The position numbers and the translations under genes are program-made. A stretch of DNA of 64,000 bases from NCBI RefSeq assembly GCF_004768785.1, contig NZ_SRMQ01000002.1:1-64000 (forward strand), given 5' to 3'. Position 1 is the stretch's first letter. Each line of letters starts with the position of its first letter. Shown in pieces: positions 50,597 to 60,456 of this stretch. Origin of the DNA: Caproiciproducens galactitolivorans. GTDB lineage: Bacteria > Bacillota > Clostridia > Oscillospirales > Acutalibacteraceae. The notes under the pieces are model-generated. The model worked only from the letters and a program-made list of their open reading frames with translations. It was not told the DNA's origin and ran no database searches.

Positions 50597-52327
50597 ATGA
50601 CAAGACTCATGAAATACTGCACGCCGTACATAACACATTTTTTAACGGCGATTGCACTTCTGTTTGGCCAGGCATACTGCGACCTTGCCTTGCCGGATTA
50701 TATGTCGGATATTATTAACGACGGCATTGCCTCCGGAAACACCGAGGAAATCCTGCGCGTCGGCGCGAAGATGCTTGTGGTTGCCCTGCTCAGCACGGTG
50801 TGCAGCGTTCTTGTCAGCCTTATTGCCGCGCGTGTGGCGGCAGGGGTGTGTCGGACGCTCCGTTTGGATCTGTTTGAGAAGATTGAATCGTTTTCCAATG
50901 CGGAATTTGACAAGTTTTCGACTTCTTCTTTAATTACCCGGACAACCAATGATATTACGCAGGTGCAAACGCTGATTGTCATGGTCATCCGTATGGTTTT
51001 TTACGCGCCCATCCTCGGTACCGGCGGCGTTATCCGCGCGCTTTCGAAAAGCAGGTCCATGTCCTGGGTTATTGCGCTGGCGGTATGCTGCCTTTTGCTT
51101 CTGGTTTTGTTTATGTTTGTGTTCGCGCTGCCCCGGTTCCGCATTGTGCAGGGGCTGATTGACCGGCTGAACCGGATTGTCCGCGAGAATTTGGAGGGTA
51201 TGCTGGTTATCCGGGCGTTCAGCACCCAGCGGTTCGAGGAACAGCGCTTCGATAAGGCAAATCTCGATCTTACGGATACCAATTTGTTTATTAACCGGAT
51301 TATGTCATTTATGATGCCGACCATGATGCTGATTATGAACCTGATAACGGTTTTGATTATCTGGGTCGGTTCATGGCAGGTGTCTGCGCTGCGGCTTCAG
51401 GTGGGCGATATGCTGGCCTATATGCAGTATGTTATGCAGATTGTTGTGGCGTTCCTGATGATGGCAATGATGTTTATTATGATTCCCCGCGCGTCCGTTT
51501 CCGCCGACCGGATTGCCGACGTACTGGAAACAAATCCGTCCATTGTAAATCCGGAAAACCCCAAGACGCCCGAATCTTGCCGCGGCGTTGTCCGCTTTGA
51601 ACATGTTTCGTTCCGGTATCCGGGCGCGGAGGAGGAAGTCCTGCACGATATCGATTTCACAGCCAGCCCGGGCCAGACGACGGCGTTCATCGGTTCGACC
51701 GGTTCCGGAAAATCCACGGTGGTGAACCTGCTGCCGCGTTTTTATGACCCGACGGACGGGCGGATTACCCTCGACGGCGTGGATATCCGCGAATATGACC
51801 TTCACGCGCTGCGAAAGCAAATCGGGTATATCCCGCAGAAGGGCATCCTGTTTTCCGGAACAATTCGGAGCAATCTTGCCTATGCCGACCCGGACACCGT
51901 TACTTTGGAGGAGATTTCCGACGCGGCGCGGATCGCGCAGGCAATGGAATTTATCGAAACCAAGCCCGACGGCTTTGAAACGGAGATTGCACAGGGTGGC
52001 TCCAATGTGTCCGGCGGGCAGAAACAGCGGCTTTCCATTGCGCGTGCGCTGGTGAAAAAGCCGCAGATTTATATATTTGACGATAGCTTTTCCGCGCTCG
52101 ACTTTAAGACGGACGCGAAGCTCCGCGCGGCACTACGCGAGAAAACCGGCTGGGCGACAATATTGATCGTCGCGCAGCGCATTTCCAGCATTATGTATGC
52201 CGATCAGATTATCGTTCTGGACAACGGCAGGATTGCGGGAAAGGGAACCCACAGGGAGCTGATGGAGAATTGCGAAGTATACAGGGAAATCGCGCTCTCC
52301 CAGCTTAGTAAGGAGGAGCTTGCATGA
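50597..52327 (+). CDS. ABC exporter half-transporter 1
   Basis: 576 residues: six-helix exporter domain (about 1-310) fused to an ATPase (about 335-576). Walker A GSTGSGKST, signature NVSGGQKQRLSIA and H-loop region are present. The residue after Walker B is Asp rather than Glu (YIFDDSFSALD), so this is the degenerate site half of a heterodimer such as BmrC. It overlaps the second half-transporter by four bases, and the pair forms the efflux unit. Confidence 0.92.
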   Translation: MTRLMKYCTPYITHFLTAIALLFGQAYCDLALPDYMSDIINDGIASGNTEEILRVGAKMLVVALLSTVCSVLVSLIAARVAAGVCRTLRLDLFEKIESFSNAEFDKFSTSSLITRTTNDITQVQTLIVMVIRMVFYAPILGTGGVIRALSKSRSMSWVIALAVCCLLLLVLFMFVFALPRFRIVQGLIDRLNRIVRENLEGMLVIRAFSTQRFEEQRFDKANLDLTDTNLFINRIMSFMMPTMMLIMNLITVLIIWVGSWQVSALRLQVGDMLAYMQYVMQIVVAFLMMAMMFIMIPRASVSADRIADVLETNPSIVNPENPKTPESCRGVVRFEHVSFRYPGAEEEVLHDIDFTASPGQTTAFIGSTGSGKSTVVNLLPRFYDPTDGRITLDGVDIREYDLHALRKQIGYIPQKGILFSGTIRSNLAYADPDTVTLEEISDAARIAQAMEFIETKPDGFETEIAQGGSNVSGGQKQRLSIARALVKKPQIYIFDDSFSALDFKTDAKLRAALREKTGWATILIVAQRISSIMYADQIIVLDNGRIAGKGTHRELMENCEVYREIALSQLSKEELA

Positions 52328-54183
52328 GTGAACCAAAACAGGCTCCCCGCATGGGCGGTTTCGGCCCCGGTGCGTTGGGCGCTCCGGGTGAAAAGGCAAA
52401 GAACTTCAGCGGCACCATGGCAAGGCTTTTCCATTATGCCGACGAGTACCGCACGCCGATGATTGTTGTTTTCATTTTGGCCGCGGCTTCCTCGGCGTTT
52501 TCCATCCTTGGGCCGAAGCTCCTTGGAAAAGTAACCACCAAGCTGTTCGAGGGCCTGATGGCCTACGCTTTGGGAACCGGGCTGCTGACGGATTTTAAAT
52601 ATATCGGAAGCCATATCCTGCTTTTGGTCGGGCTCTACCTCTTGTCCGCCATGTTTTCCTATTTGCAGGGATACATTATGTCCGGCGTTTCCATGAAGAT
52701 TACCTACCGCCTCCGGAAGGACATAACGGAGAAAATCAACCGTATGCCGCTTCGCTACTTTGACTCGCGCACCCACGGCGAAGTGCTTTCCCTTGTCACC
52801 AACGACGTGGATACGATCTCGCAAACGCTGAACCAGTCGCTGACCCAGTTCATCACTTCCGCCGCGACGATTCTCGGCGTGCTAATCATGATGCTTTCCA
52901 TCTCCTGGCTGATGACGCTGGTCAGCTTCCTGATCCTGCCGCTTACGGGGGTTCTGCTTGGCGGGATTATGAAGCCGGCACAGAAGCAATTCCGGCAGCA
53001 GCAGGAATACCTTGGTCATATCAACGGGCAGGTGGAGGAAAACTTCTCCGGCCATAACGTTGTCCAGGTTTTCAACGGGGAAGCGAAAGCGGTTGAAACC
53101 TTTAAAGAATATAATGAAAAGTTGTTTGAATCTGCGTGGATTTCCCAGTTTTTAACCGGTATGATGATGCCGGTCATGACGTTTGTAGGAAATCTGGGGT
53201 ACGTGGTCGTTTGTATTCTTGGCGGTTACCTTGCGGTAAAAAAGGCGATTACGGTTGGCGACGTGCAGGCGTTTGTCCAGTATGTGCGCCAGTTCACCCA
53301 GCCGATTGCGCAGATTGCCAATATCATGAATACGCTCCAGTCCACCGCCGCCGCCGCGGAGCGCGTCTTCGCGTTTTTAGCGGAGGATGAGGAAATTCCG
53401 GAAACCGAAACGCCGGTTATCCCCGAGGCAGTACAGGGAGTTGTGGAGTTTAAAAATGTCCGGTTCGGTTATACCGAGGATAAAATCATTATCAAGGACT
53501 TTTCCTGCAAGATCCGCGCGGGCCAATCCATTGCTATCGTCGGCCCGACAGGAGCCGGAAAAACTACAATTATAAAATTGTTGATGCGCTTTTACGAGCT
53601 GAACAGCGGCGATATACTGATCGACGGACATTCCATCCGGGACTACACCCGGGAAGGGCTGCGGAGCATATTCGGAATGGTGCTTCAGGACACATGGCTC
53701 TATAACGCAACCATCATGGAAAATATCCGTTACGGCTCTTTCGATAAAACGGATGAAGAGGTGATTGCGGCGGCAAAGGCGGCGCACTGTGACGAATTTA
53801 TCCGCGCCCTGCCGGACGGCTACCAGATGGTTCTGAATGAGGAAGCAACCAATATTTCGCAGGGGCAGAAACAGCTTCTGACGATTGCGCGGACGGTGCT
53901 CTCCGACCCGAAGATCTTGATTCTCGACGAGGCGACCAGCTCGGTCGATACCCGCACCGAGGTAATGATTCAAAAGGCGATGGACGCGCTGATGCAAAAC
54001 CGCACCAGCTTTGTCATTGCCCACCGGCTGTCCACAATCCGCGGCGCGGATTTGATCCTTGTCATGAAGGACGGGGATATCGTGGAACAGGGCAACCATG
54101 AAGAACTGCTGGCAAAGGGCGGATTTTACGCCAGCCTGTATCAGTCCCAGTTCGAAAACGGGGAGGAAGATGAAACAGGATAA
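52324..54183 (+). CDS. ABC exporter half-transporter 2
   Basis: 619 residues, N-terminal membrane domain preceded by a polar 35-residue tail, then ATPase with GPTGAGKTT, signature ISQGQKQLLTIA and Walker B LILDEATSSVD with the catalytic Glu. It is the catalytically competent partner (BmrD-like) of the first half. The signature motif reads ISQGQ instead of LSGGQ, a common variant. Confidence 0.92.
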   Translation: MSEPKQAPRMGGFGPGALGAPGEKAKNFSGTMARLFHYADEYRTPMIVVFILAAASSAFSILGPKLLGKVTTKLFEGLMAYALGTGLLTDFKYIGSHILLLVGLYLLSAMFSYLQGYIMSGVSMKITYRLRKDITEKINRMPLRYFDSRTHGEVLSLVTNDVDTISQTLNQSLTQFITSAATILGVLIMMLSISWLMTLVSFLILPLTGVLLGGIMKPAQKQFRQQQEYLGHINGQVEENFSGHNVVQVFNGEAKAVETFKEYNEKLFESAWISQFLTGMMMPVMTFVGNLGYVVVCILGGYLAVKKAITVGDVQAFVQYVRQFTQPIAQIANIMNTLQSTAAAAERVFAFLAEDEEIPETETPVIPEAVQGVVEFKNVRFGYTEDKIIIKDFSCKIRAGQSIAIVGPTGAGKTTIIKLLMRFYELNSGDILIDGHSIRDYTREGLRSIFGMVLQDTWLYNATIMENIRYGSFDKTDEEVIAAAKAAHCDEFIRALPDGYQMVLNEEATNISQGQKQLLTIARTVLSDPKILILDEATSSVDTRTEVMIQKAMDALMQNRTSFVIAHRLSTIRGADLILVMKDGDIVEQGNHEELLAKGGFYASLYQSQFENGEEDETG

Positions 54184-54231
54184 AACTTTTCCCGTCGGAT
54201 GATTACAGATTGAAGGAAAAGAGGTACATAT

Positions 54232-54864
54232 ATGAAAAAGTTTAAGAAAATAGGAATCATCCTGCTTTTCGTCCTGGTTATCGGCGGCTGTGCAGGAGCA
54301 TTCTACTATTTTTCGGTCAATGCCAATCTTTTGAAAACAGACAACGCGAAGGTAACGGCGAAAATGTACACCGTAACCGGCACATCCTCCTCCAAGCTTT
54401 TGGAATGGGATGTTTCAAAGGGAGACTTTGTTGTGAAAAATCAGGTCCTTGGCCGCCAGGAAATACTGCCGAACATTACTTCTCCGATTAACGGCACGGT
54501 GGTCAAAAGCGACGCCATTGTCGGCCAGCTTGCGGGCCCGACGACCCAGCTTGCCGTTATCGCGGACACCGACGATATGTATATCGGCGTGAATATTGAA
54601 GAAACCGAGATCGCGAAGGTGGCGGTGGGACAGAAGGTGGATGTGACCATCGACGCGTACGGAAAGCGCGTGTTTTCGGGAAGGGTAACGGAAATCGACA
54701 CCGTCACCCAGACCTATTTCAGCAACGGGATGACCAGCTTTTCCACCAGCGGGGACTATACCAAGGTAAAGCAGTTGATTCCGGTTAAGGTTGTCATCGA
54801 CAACCCGGACGAACTGCCCCTTATGTATGGCATGAACTGTGAAGTTGCCATCCATCTGCATTGA
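54232..54864 (+). CDS. Membrane-fusion (HlyD/EmrA-like) protein, short
   Basis: 210 residues. A single N-terminal membrane anchor (KKIGIILLFVLVIGGCAGAFYYFSV) precedes a biotinyl-lipoyl half-motif (ITSPINGTVVKSDAIVGQLAGPTTQLAVIADTDDMYIGVNIEETEIAKVAVGQKVDVTIDAY). The coiled-coil hairpin is absent, and the length is about half of normal. It lies 48 bases after the ABC pair behind GGAAAAGAGG. Confidence 0.85.
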   Translation: MKKFKKIGIILLFVLVIGGCAGAFYYFSVNANLLKTDNAKVTAKMYTVTGTSSSKLLEWDVSKGDFVVKNQVLGRQEILPNITSPINGTVVKSDAIVGQLAGPTTQLAVIADTDDMYIGVNIEETEIAKVAVGQKVDVTIDAYGKRVFSGRVTEIDTVTQTYFSNGMTSFSTSGDYTKVKQLIPVKVVIDNPDELPLMYGMNCEVAIHLH

Positions 54865-54882
54865 GCAAGGAGGGATAGAACC

Positions 54883-56253
54883 ATGAAAAGAGGAATTTCC
54901 ATCATCCTGTGCGCGGCGGTGCTTCTCACCGTCCTGACGGCGTGCAGCGGGGCGGACGACAGGCTCAGCGTGACAACCGCAAAGGTGAAAAGCATGGACG
55001 CGCTGGCAAGCGCCGATTACAGCGGGGTAATCCATTCACAAAGGACCATGGCGGTTATTCCCGCAGTTTCCGCCAAAGTAGTTTCCGTAAATGTAAAAAT
55101 AGGGCAAACGGTGAAGGCGGGCGACGTGCTGATGCAGCTCGACACCTCCGATGCGCAGCTTGCGCTGAAGCAGGCGCAGGCAGGGCTTGACACCGCGAAG
55201 GCAAACGAGCAGAAAATCGGTTCCGCGGCAAGCAAGCAGGCGGAGCAGCAGGCGCGCCAGGCACTTTCCGCAGCGCAGAACGAGCTGCGCGATTCCACCG
55301 CAAATTACAACATGGTGAAAAAGCAATATGACCAGAATCAACTGACCGCTTCAGCCCAGGCGGCTTACGATAAGGCAAAAAGCGACTATGAAAAGACGAA
55401 GCTCATGGTGTCGACCGGGGCGGCAAGCCAAAACGATTTAAAAAATGCGCAGAACGCGCTGAACAGCGCGAGCGCGCAGCTGGAAAGTGCGAAAGCCGCT
55501 GCACAGAACACACTGAACGCGGCGGATACCCGCAGGAGGAACGCGCAGAGCGCGCTGAATACCGCGCAGCTAAACTATACCCTTACCATGCAGGCGATCA
55601 ATCCCAATAACGAAGCCGCGGCAAAGGGCAGCGTAGATTCTGCAGAGGTAGCCGTTGAAATCGCGCAGAAGCGCATTGACGATTCCACGGTCAAAGCTCC
55701 AATGGACGGGACCGTGGGCGCGGTGAACGTAAAAGAGGGCGACCTTGCTACCCCGCAGAGCGCGGCTTTCCAGATTACCAATAATGCGGTCATGGAAGTC
55801 TCTGTCAACGTGACCGAGTCCATGGTTCGGAAGCTTTCCGTCGGCGGGAAGGCCACCGTATTCCTTGCGGCAACCGGGGTCAAAACGGAGGGGACGGTTA
55901 CGGAAATCGCTTCCATCGCTTCTTCGGAAAGCGGGATGTTCCCGGTGAAGATTTCCATTGTGAACGCCCAGAACCTGAAAGACGGCATGCAGGCAAGCGT
56001 GCATTTTTCCAACACCGGCAGTACCGGAACCGTTCTGGTTCCTACCCGTTCCGTTGTGAGGCGCGAAGGGAAAACCTATGTCTTTGCGGTGCGCAGCGGA
56101 AAAGCGGTCCGGGTGGAGGTAACGCTTGGGGAAACGCATGGCGCGTATGTAGAGGCGAAGGGCCTTGGCAGCGGCGACGAGGTCATTGTTCAGGGCGTTA
56201 ATAAGGCCAAAGACGGTGTGAATCTGCATATCGTTTCCCATACAAACGGATAA
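54883..56253 (+). CDS. Lipoprotein membrane-fusion protein (RND/MacA-like adaptor)
   Basis: 456 residues. Lipoprotein signal peptide ends LTVLTAC (Cys near 21). Then lipoyl half (VVSVNVKIGQTVKAGDVLMQLD), a long alanine-rich coiled-coil hairpin (about 75-245), second lipoyl half (DSTVKAPMDGTVGAVNVKEGDLATPQ), beta-barrel and membrane-proximal domains (VPTRSVVRREGKTYVFAV). Such adaptors carry substrate from an ABC or RND pump. The hairpin would contact a TolC-like tunnel in Gram-negatives; here the next gene encodes a TolC-like protein. Confidence 0.93.
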   Translation: MKRGISIILCAAVLLTVLTACSGADDRLSVTTAKVKSMDALASADYSGVIHSQRTMAVIPAVSAKVVSVNVKIGQTVKAGDVLMQLDTSDAQLALKQAQAGLDTAKANEQKIGSAASKQAEQQARQALSAAQNELRDSTANYNMVKKQYDQNQLTASAQAAYDKAKSDYEKTKLMVSTGAASQNDLKNAQNALNSASAQLESAKAAAQNTLNAADTRRRNAQSALNTAQLNYTLTMQAINPNNEAAAKGSVDSAEVAVEIAQKRIDDSTVKAPMDGTVGAVNVKEGDLATPQSAAFQITNNAVMEVSVNVTESMVRKLSVGGKATVFLAATGVKTEGTVTEIASIASSESGMFPVKISIVNAQNLKDGMQASVHFSNTGSTGTVLVPTRSVVRREGKTYVFAVRSGKAVRVEVTLGETHGAYVEAKGLGSGDEVIVQGVNKAKDGVNLHIVSHTNG

Positions 56254-56266
56254 AGGAGGAGTTTTT

Positions 56267-57319
56267 ACGAAAAGGCGTATATTATCCTGTCTGCTGATGA
56301 TTAGCCTGCTCATCGGCGCCTGTGCTCCCGCGGCTTTTGCGGCGGACGCATGGGATGTAAAAAATGTAAGCTACGATGACATTGAGGATCTGGTAGAGGA
56401 CTGTGTGAATTTCACCGACGCGGTTAGCGAATTGGAGTCCGCGTCCAGTTCGCTCAGTAGCTATGCCGCGACGCTCACAAGCCGGTTGAGCACATTGGAG
56501 CCGGGGAGCACGGAATACCAGTCGGTTTCCAACCAGCTTGCCCTTGTAAAGGCCAGCCTTATTCAGATCGGCGCCACCACTTCCATCCTTCAGCAGTCCA
56601 TGGGCGGCAAGAACACTTCGCACGATGTGACCGTAATTGCCGCGAAAAGCCTGTTTATATCCTTCAACAGCCTTCGCGACCAGCTTAACGAGATGCTCCG
56701 GAAGCAAACCGTCTTCAATGCGAACCTGAGCAATATCCGGCAGCTGCACGATGGGGGTTATGTCAGCGACCTAGAGCTTGAACAGACCAAGGCGCAGGGG
56801 GATTCTCTGCAGGCCAACATTCAGGCCATGCAGTCCCAGCTTGAAGCGCTGAAGCGCAGTTTCAACTCCATGCTGGGCAGGAACTACAACCATTCCCTCG
56901 ATATTCATCCCCTTCCGTTTGCTAGGCTGAGCGACGTCAGCAAAATCAAATTTAAAGACGATCTGGCGGATGCCCTTGCGATTTACCCGGGGGACACCTC
57001 CGGTTCTGCCTATAAAAATCCGGATTACGACGAGGAAAAGGGCAGTTTTGCCGCGTCGTTCCGCAAGCTGTATGACGCGGTGAACGACAAAAACAATCTT
57101 CTTGCGGTGGAACAGAAGGCGCTGGAAGTGGAGCAGAAAAACTTCGACGCTTCCAAAAAGCTGTATGACGCCGGGTTGCTTTCCCAGCTTTCCCTTATCA
57201 ATGCGCAGGATCCGCTCGATACCCAAAGGGCAAAGGTAAAAGCGGCGCAGACAGCCCTTTTTTCGGCTTACGAGAAATATCAGTGGGCCGTTCAGTATGG
57301 CATTATCAGCGAAAGCTAA
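56267..57319 (+). CDS. Secreted TolC/outer-membrane-efflux-like coiled-coil protein (apparent ACG start)
   Basis: 350 residues if started at ACG 56267, eight bases after AAGGAGG; the next ATG (56297) removes the basic part of a good signal peptide (KRRILSCLLMISLLIGACAPAAFA, cut before ADAWD). The mature protein is almost all long helices (about 45-180 and 250-345), with the heptads of outer-membrane efflux proteins (NLSNIRQLHDGGYVSDLELEQTKAQGDSLQANIQAMQ; FDASKKLYDAGLLSQLSLINAQ). A TolC barrel is not evident. It closes the TetR-controlled operon. ACG may be a real weak start, a mutation or an error. Confidence 0.75.
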   Translation, partial: TKRRILSCLLMISLLIGACAPAAFAADAWDVKNVSYDDIEDLVEDCVNFTDAVSELESASSSLSSYAATLTSRLSTLEPGSTEYQSVSNQLALVKASLIQIGATTSILQQSMGGKNTSHDVTVIAAKSLFISFNSLRDQLNEMLRKQTVFNANLSNIRQLHDGGYVSDLELEQTKAQGDSLQANIQAMQSQLEALKRSFNSMLGRNYNHSLDIHPLPFARLSDVSKIKFKDDLADALAIYPGDTSGSAYKNPDYDEEKGSFAASFRKLYDAVNDKNNLLAVEQKALEVEQKNFDASKKLYDAGLLSQLSLINAQDPLDTQRAKVKAAQTALFSAYEKYQWAVQYGIISES

Positions 57320-57340
57320 GTCCCTTACAGATTAAAAAAG

Positions 57341-57388
57341 GAAAACAGGGCGGAAACCGGAGAAAGCTGCCGGTTCCACCCTGTTTTC
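57341..57388. terminator. Terminator after the efflux operon
   Basis: GAAAACAGGGCGGAAACCGG and CCGGTTCCACCCTGTTTTC form a long stem around AGAAAGCTG. It lies between convergent genes and serves both strands. Confidence 0.85.
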
Positions 57389-57428
57389 TTAAAGGCGTTT
57401 GTATGGGTCGAAATGGAATTCAGAAAGC

Positions 57429-58673
57429 TTATCCCTTTATCACCGCGCCTTCCTTCATAATCACCTCCATGTTGTCCACATGGATCGCACGGATATTCTC
57501 CAGCGGGTTCCCGTTAATTACCAGAAGATCGGCAAATTTGCCTGCCTCCAGCGTACCGGTAACATCGCCGACCTTGAGCATTTCCGCGCCGATTTTCGTG
57601 GCGGCCATGATGGTGTCCATCTCGGAAATTTGCGCTTTTTCCACGAAGGAGTACATTTCGCCGATTGCGGTGGTGCCGTAAGGCGTCAGGCTGGAGCAGA
57701 AGGAGTCGGAACCGATGGTCAGGCCGATGCCCTTTTCCTTTGCTTTACGCAGGTTTGCGTAAACACGGTTCAATTCCTTTTCGGCAACGGTGTCTCCGGG
57801 ATATTGGTCATGAACTTCCGGAATATACGGCGGGGCGTAGGATTTGAACCATTCGTTCAGGAACTGGATGGTCGGGCAGAAGTAGATGCCCTTTTCCGCC
57901 ATAATGTCCAGACATTCGTCGTTGAGGGTCTGTCCGTGAATGATCAGATGTACGCCCGCTTTTGCGGAATCCAGAGCGCCGCCGTAGCCTTCTGCGTGGG
58001 ACCATACCGGAATGCCGACCATGTTGCATTCGTCAACGACTGCCTGGATTTCCTCAAGGGTGTAGTGCTGGTGCAGCTTCTGATCCCAGCGCCAGATGCC
58101 GCCGCCCGTCGACCAGATTTTAATCGCGTCCGGGTTTTCGCGAAGGCGTCTGCGAACCGCCTTGCGCAGTTCCCACGGGCCGTCTACGCGCTCTGCCCAA
58201 GGATGGGACTGCTCGTTATACCAAAGGGGCAGCTTGTGACTGTCGCCATGGCCGCAGGTGCGTGCAAAGCCAAGACCGGTGGCGACCACGCGGGGGCCGG
58301 TCATAACGCCCGCTTCGATCATATTGCGGATATGCAATCCGGAACGGGAAATTTCACCAACGGTGGTCAGGCCGTGCTCAAGGCATTCGTGCGCCTGCTG
58401 AACGGCGACGACGGTCTTTTGAATCGGGTCTTCAAGCACCCAGTCGCTGTCGTTGTCCGTCAGGTTGCCGGAAAAATGCAGATGGGTGTCGATTAGCCCC
58501 GGCATAATGGTTTTGCCGGAAATATCCCGCACTTCGTAATCCGGGCCGAATTCTTTTTTCGGGCCGGCATACTCGATTTTTTTGCCGTCAATCAGCACCA
58601 GGGAATCTTTTATTGCCTCCCTGCCGGTGCCGTCGATCAGCAAACCGCCTGTAAACGCTGTCTTTTTACTCAT
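57429..58673 (-). CDS. Metal-dependent amidohydrolase (imidazolonepropionase/prolidase-like)
   Basis: 414 residues. Metal ligands are visible: HLHFSGN (about 61-67), WSHAEGYGG and LIIHGQTL, and the final Asp in TIGSDSF. N- and C-terminal beta-sandwich halves (GGLLIDGTGREAIKDSL; GTLEAGKFADLLVINGNPLENI) are typical. Substrate unknown: related enzymes split Xaa-Pro dipeptides, carnosine-like compounds or imidazolone propionate. It follows an amino-acid permease in the same direction (49-base gap), so an amino-acid derivative or small peptide is likely. Confidence 0.88.
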   Translation of the reverse strand: MSKKTAFTGGLLIDGTGREAIKDSLVLIDGKKIEYAGPKKEFGPDYEVRDISGKTIMPGLIDTHLHFSGNLTDNDSDWVLEDPIQKTVVAVQQAHECLEHGLTTVGEISRSGLHIRNMIEAGVMTGPRVVATGLGFARTCGHGDSHKLPLWYNEQSHPWAERVDGPWELRKAVRRRLRENPDAIKIWSTGGGIWRWDQKLHQHYTLEEIQAVVDECNMVGIPVWSHAEGYGGALDSAKAGVHLIIHGQTLNDECLDIMAEKGIYFCPTIQFLNEWFKSYAPPYIPEVHDQYPGDTVAEKELNRVYANLRKAKEKGIGLTIGSDSFCSSLTPYGTTAIGEMYSFVEKAQISEMDTIMAATKIGAEMLKVGDVTGTLEAGKFADLLVINGNPLENIRAIHVDNMEVIMKEGAVIKG

Positions 58674-58722
58674 AAAAATTCCTCCTGTATCATGATTCTA
58701 TGTTAGAAATAGCACACACTAT

Positions 58723-60165
58723 TTAAGCCTGGGCCTTTTTCCTGCTGGACAGGATGCTCAGGAGCAGTCCGACCGCCAGCCATCCGAAAACAATGGCCCA
58801 TTCCACCGGCTTCAAAGCGGCCGGGCTTGCGGGAACAACCAAAAGCCCAATGATAATTGAGCCGGCTACGCACGCCGCGCCGATCCCAAGCTTTCCGCCG
58901 GGCACTTTGTAGGGGCGGTTCAAATTCGGTTCAGTTTTACGCATTTTCAGGCATGCGAAACTGACCATCGTGCAGGAAAAGATGAAAGCCAAAGCGGAAA
59001 CGTTGGTCAGCGGGACAAGCATTTTATTGCCCAGGAACGGGCCCGCGAGGGTCAGAACAGACATCAGGATATTGGCTGTGACGGGAGTCCCCTTTTTCGG
59101 GTCAAGCCGGGAAAAAGTTTCCGGAAGCTGTCCTTTCCGCCCCATGGCAAGCATAATACGGGTCGATGCCCCGTAGAACGAGTTCATGGGACCCATGGGC
59201 CCCATGGTTGCGATGCACAGCATGACTACATAAAGAACAATGTTGATAGATTTCAGGCAGGCAAGCGCCGGAACGGAGCTTTTTACAAATTCGGTCCACG
59301 GGATAATGGAGCCGAAGGAATAAATGCAGATCATGTAGAATCCGCCGGAAGCAAGCAGCGCAAGGCCGATAATCTTGCCGAATTTATTCCAGTCCAGCCC
59401 TTCGGCGGCCTCTTCGGCCTGCTGGGGAATGGTGTCGAATCCGGCGTAAAAGAACGGGGTCATTACGAGAACGCTGAGGATTCCCGCGAAAAGGTTGTTC
59501 GCATCGGTGCTGGAAGCCGGGCCGTTTACCTTGCTGAAAAACGGCTGGATGTTCTGCGGGCCGCCCTTGAAAAGGGAAATCCCCATTGCAAGCACCATGC
59601 CGGCCAGTAGCGCTTTGGTTAAAAAGGCCTGCAGTTTTGCCGCGGAGGAAGCGCCTTTAAAATTCAGGCTGATAACATAGACCGCGAAGCAGAGCGAAAT
59701 CAGGGTCGGGAACAAATAGACGTCTGCGCCGAGAATGGTGTAAAGCTTTACGCTGCGGAGAACCGGAAAGAATTCACCGAATTTTTCGGAAACCAGCGTG
59801 GAAATCGCGATGGCTTCCCATGGGCAGAGGATTCCGTTCCCCAGCGCCAGAAGCCAGCCGGTATAATACGAAACTTTCGAACCATAGGTCCGATCCACAT
59901 ATTCCACAATACCGCCCGAAATTGGGATTGCTGCGGTCAGTTCGCCGAATACCGCACCGATCGGCAAAAGAAACACCGCGCCGGCCGCGAACGCGATAAT
60001 GGCCGCAAGGGGGCCTCCTCCAATGATCATCCAGTCGCCTACCAGCAGAACCCACCCGGTTCCGATGATCGCGCCGAAACCAATGGTGAAAAAGTTCCAC
60101 AAGGAAAGTGTTTTTTTCATCCCATTATTTCCTGCGGGCGTTTTTTCCGCTGAATGTTTTGACAT
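58723..60165 (-). CDS. APC-family amino-acid permease
   Basis: 480 residues from the ATG eight bases after GAGGAGG; longer in-frame starts leave poor ribosome sites. Twelve to fourteen helices with the APC signature (IGFGAIIGTGWVLLVGDW in helix 1, AFAAGAVFLLPIGAVFGELTAAIPISGGIVEYVDRTYG). It is probably an amino acid/H+ or exchange transporter. It is the first gene of an operon with the amidohydrolase. Confidence 0.92.
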   Translation of the reverse strand: MSKHSAEKTPAGNNGMKKTLSLWNFFTIGFGAIIGTGWVLLVGDWMIIGGGPLAAIIAFAAGAVFLLPIGAVFGELTAAIPISGGIVEYVDRTYGSKVSYYTGWLLALGNGILCPWEAIAISTLVSEKFGEFFPVLRSVKLYTILGADVYLFPTLISLCFAVYVISLNFKGASSAAKLQAFLTKALLAGMVLAMGISLFKGGPQNIQPFFSKVNGPASSTDANNLFAGILSVLVMTPFFYAGFDTIPQQAEEAAEGLDWNKFGKIIGLALLASGGFYMICIYSFGSIIPWTEFVKSSVPALACLKSINIVLYVVMLCIATMGPMGPMNSFYGASTRIMLAMGRKGQLPETFSRLDPKKGTPVTANILMSVLTLAGPFLGNKMLVPLTNVSALAFIFSCTMVSFACLKMRKTEPNLNRPYKVPGGKLGIGAACVAGSIIIGLLVVPASPAALKPVEWAIVFGWLAVGLLLSILSSRKKAQA

Positions 60166-60399
60166 GAGCATATCCTCCTCGATAAAATTTGTATAACAAA
60201 CGGATGGCAGTACATCCGTATGCCTTGGTTTTCTAGTGTGCAGAAAGTTGCACATAAGATAGCACAGAGAATTGTCATTTAGCAACATAATTTCGTGAAT
60301 TTACCTATAAAAGACATCTTTGTGATACCATTTTTCTAAATTTATATCAATAAAATTTAAAAAATAGGGAGTTTTTTTGTCAAAATCGAGTGTCAAGCC

Positions 60400-60427
60400 T
60401 TGTTCTTTTTTTCCGAACTGTTATAAT
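60400..60427 (+). promoter_or_regulatory. Promoter of the LytTR two-component operon
   Basis: TTGTTC (60400-60405) and TATAAT (60422-60427), 16-base spacer, 29 bases before the start codon. The upstream 100 bases are AT-rich. Confidence 0.55.
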
Positions 60428-60456
60428 TAAAACAACATGGAAAAGGAGGACCCGCA

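Noticed and set aside
57399-58496. Long open frame antisense to the amidohydrolase
   Set aside because: Shadow of a well-supported gene; no ribosome site and no domain.
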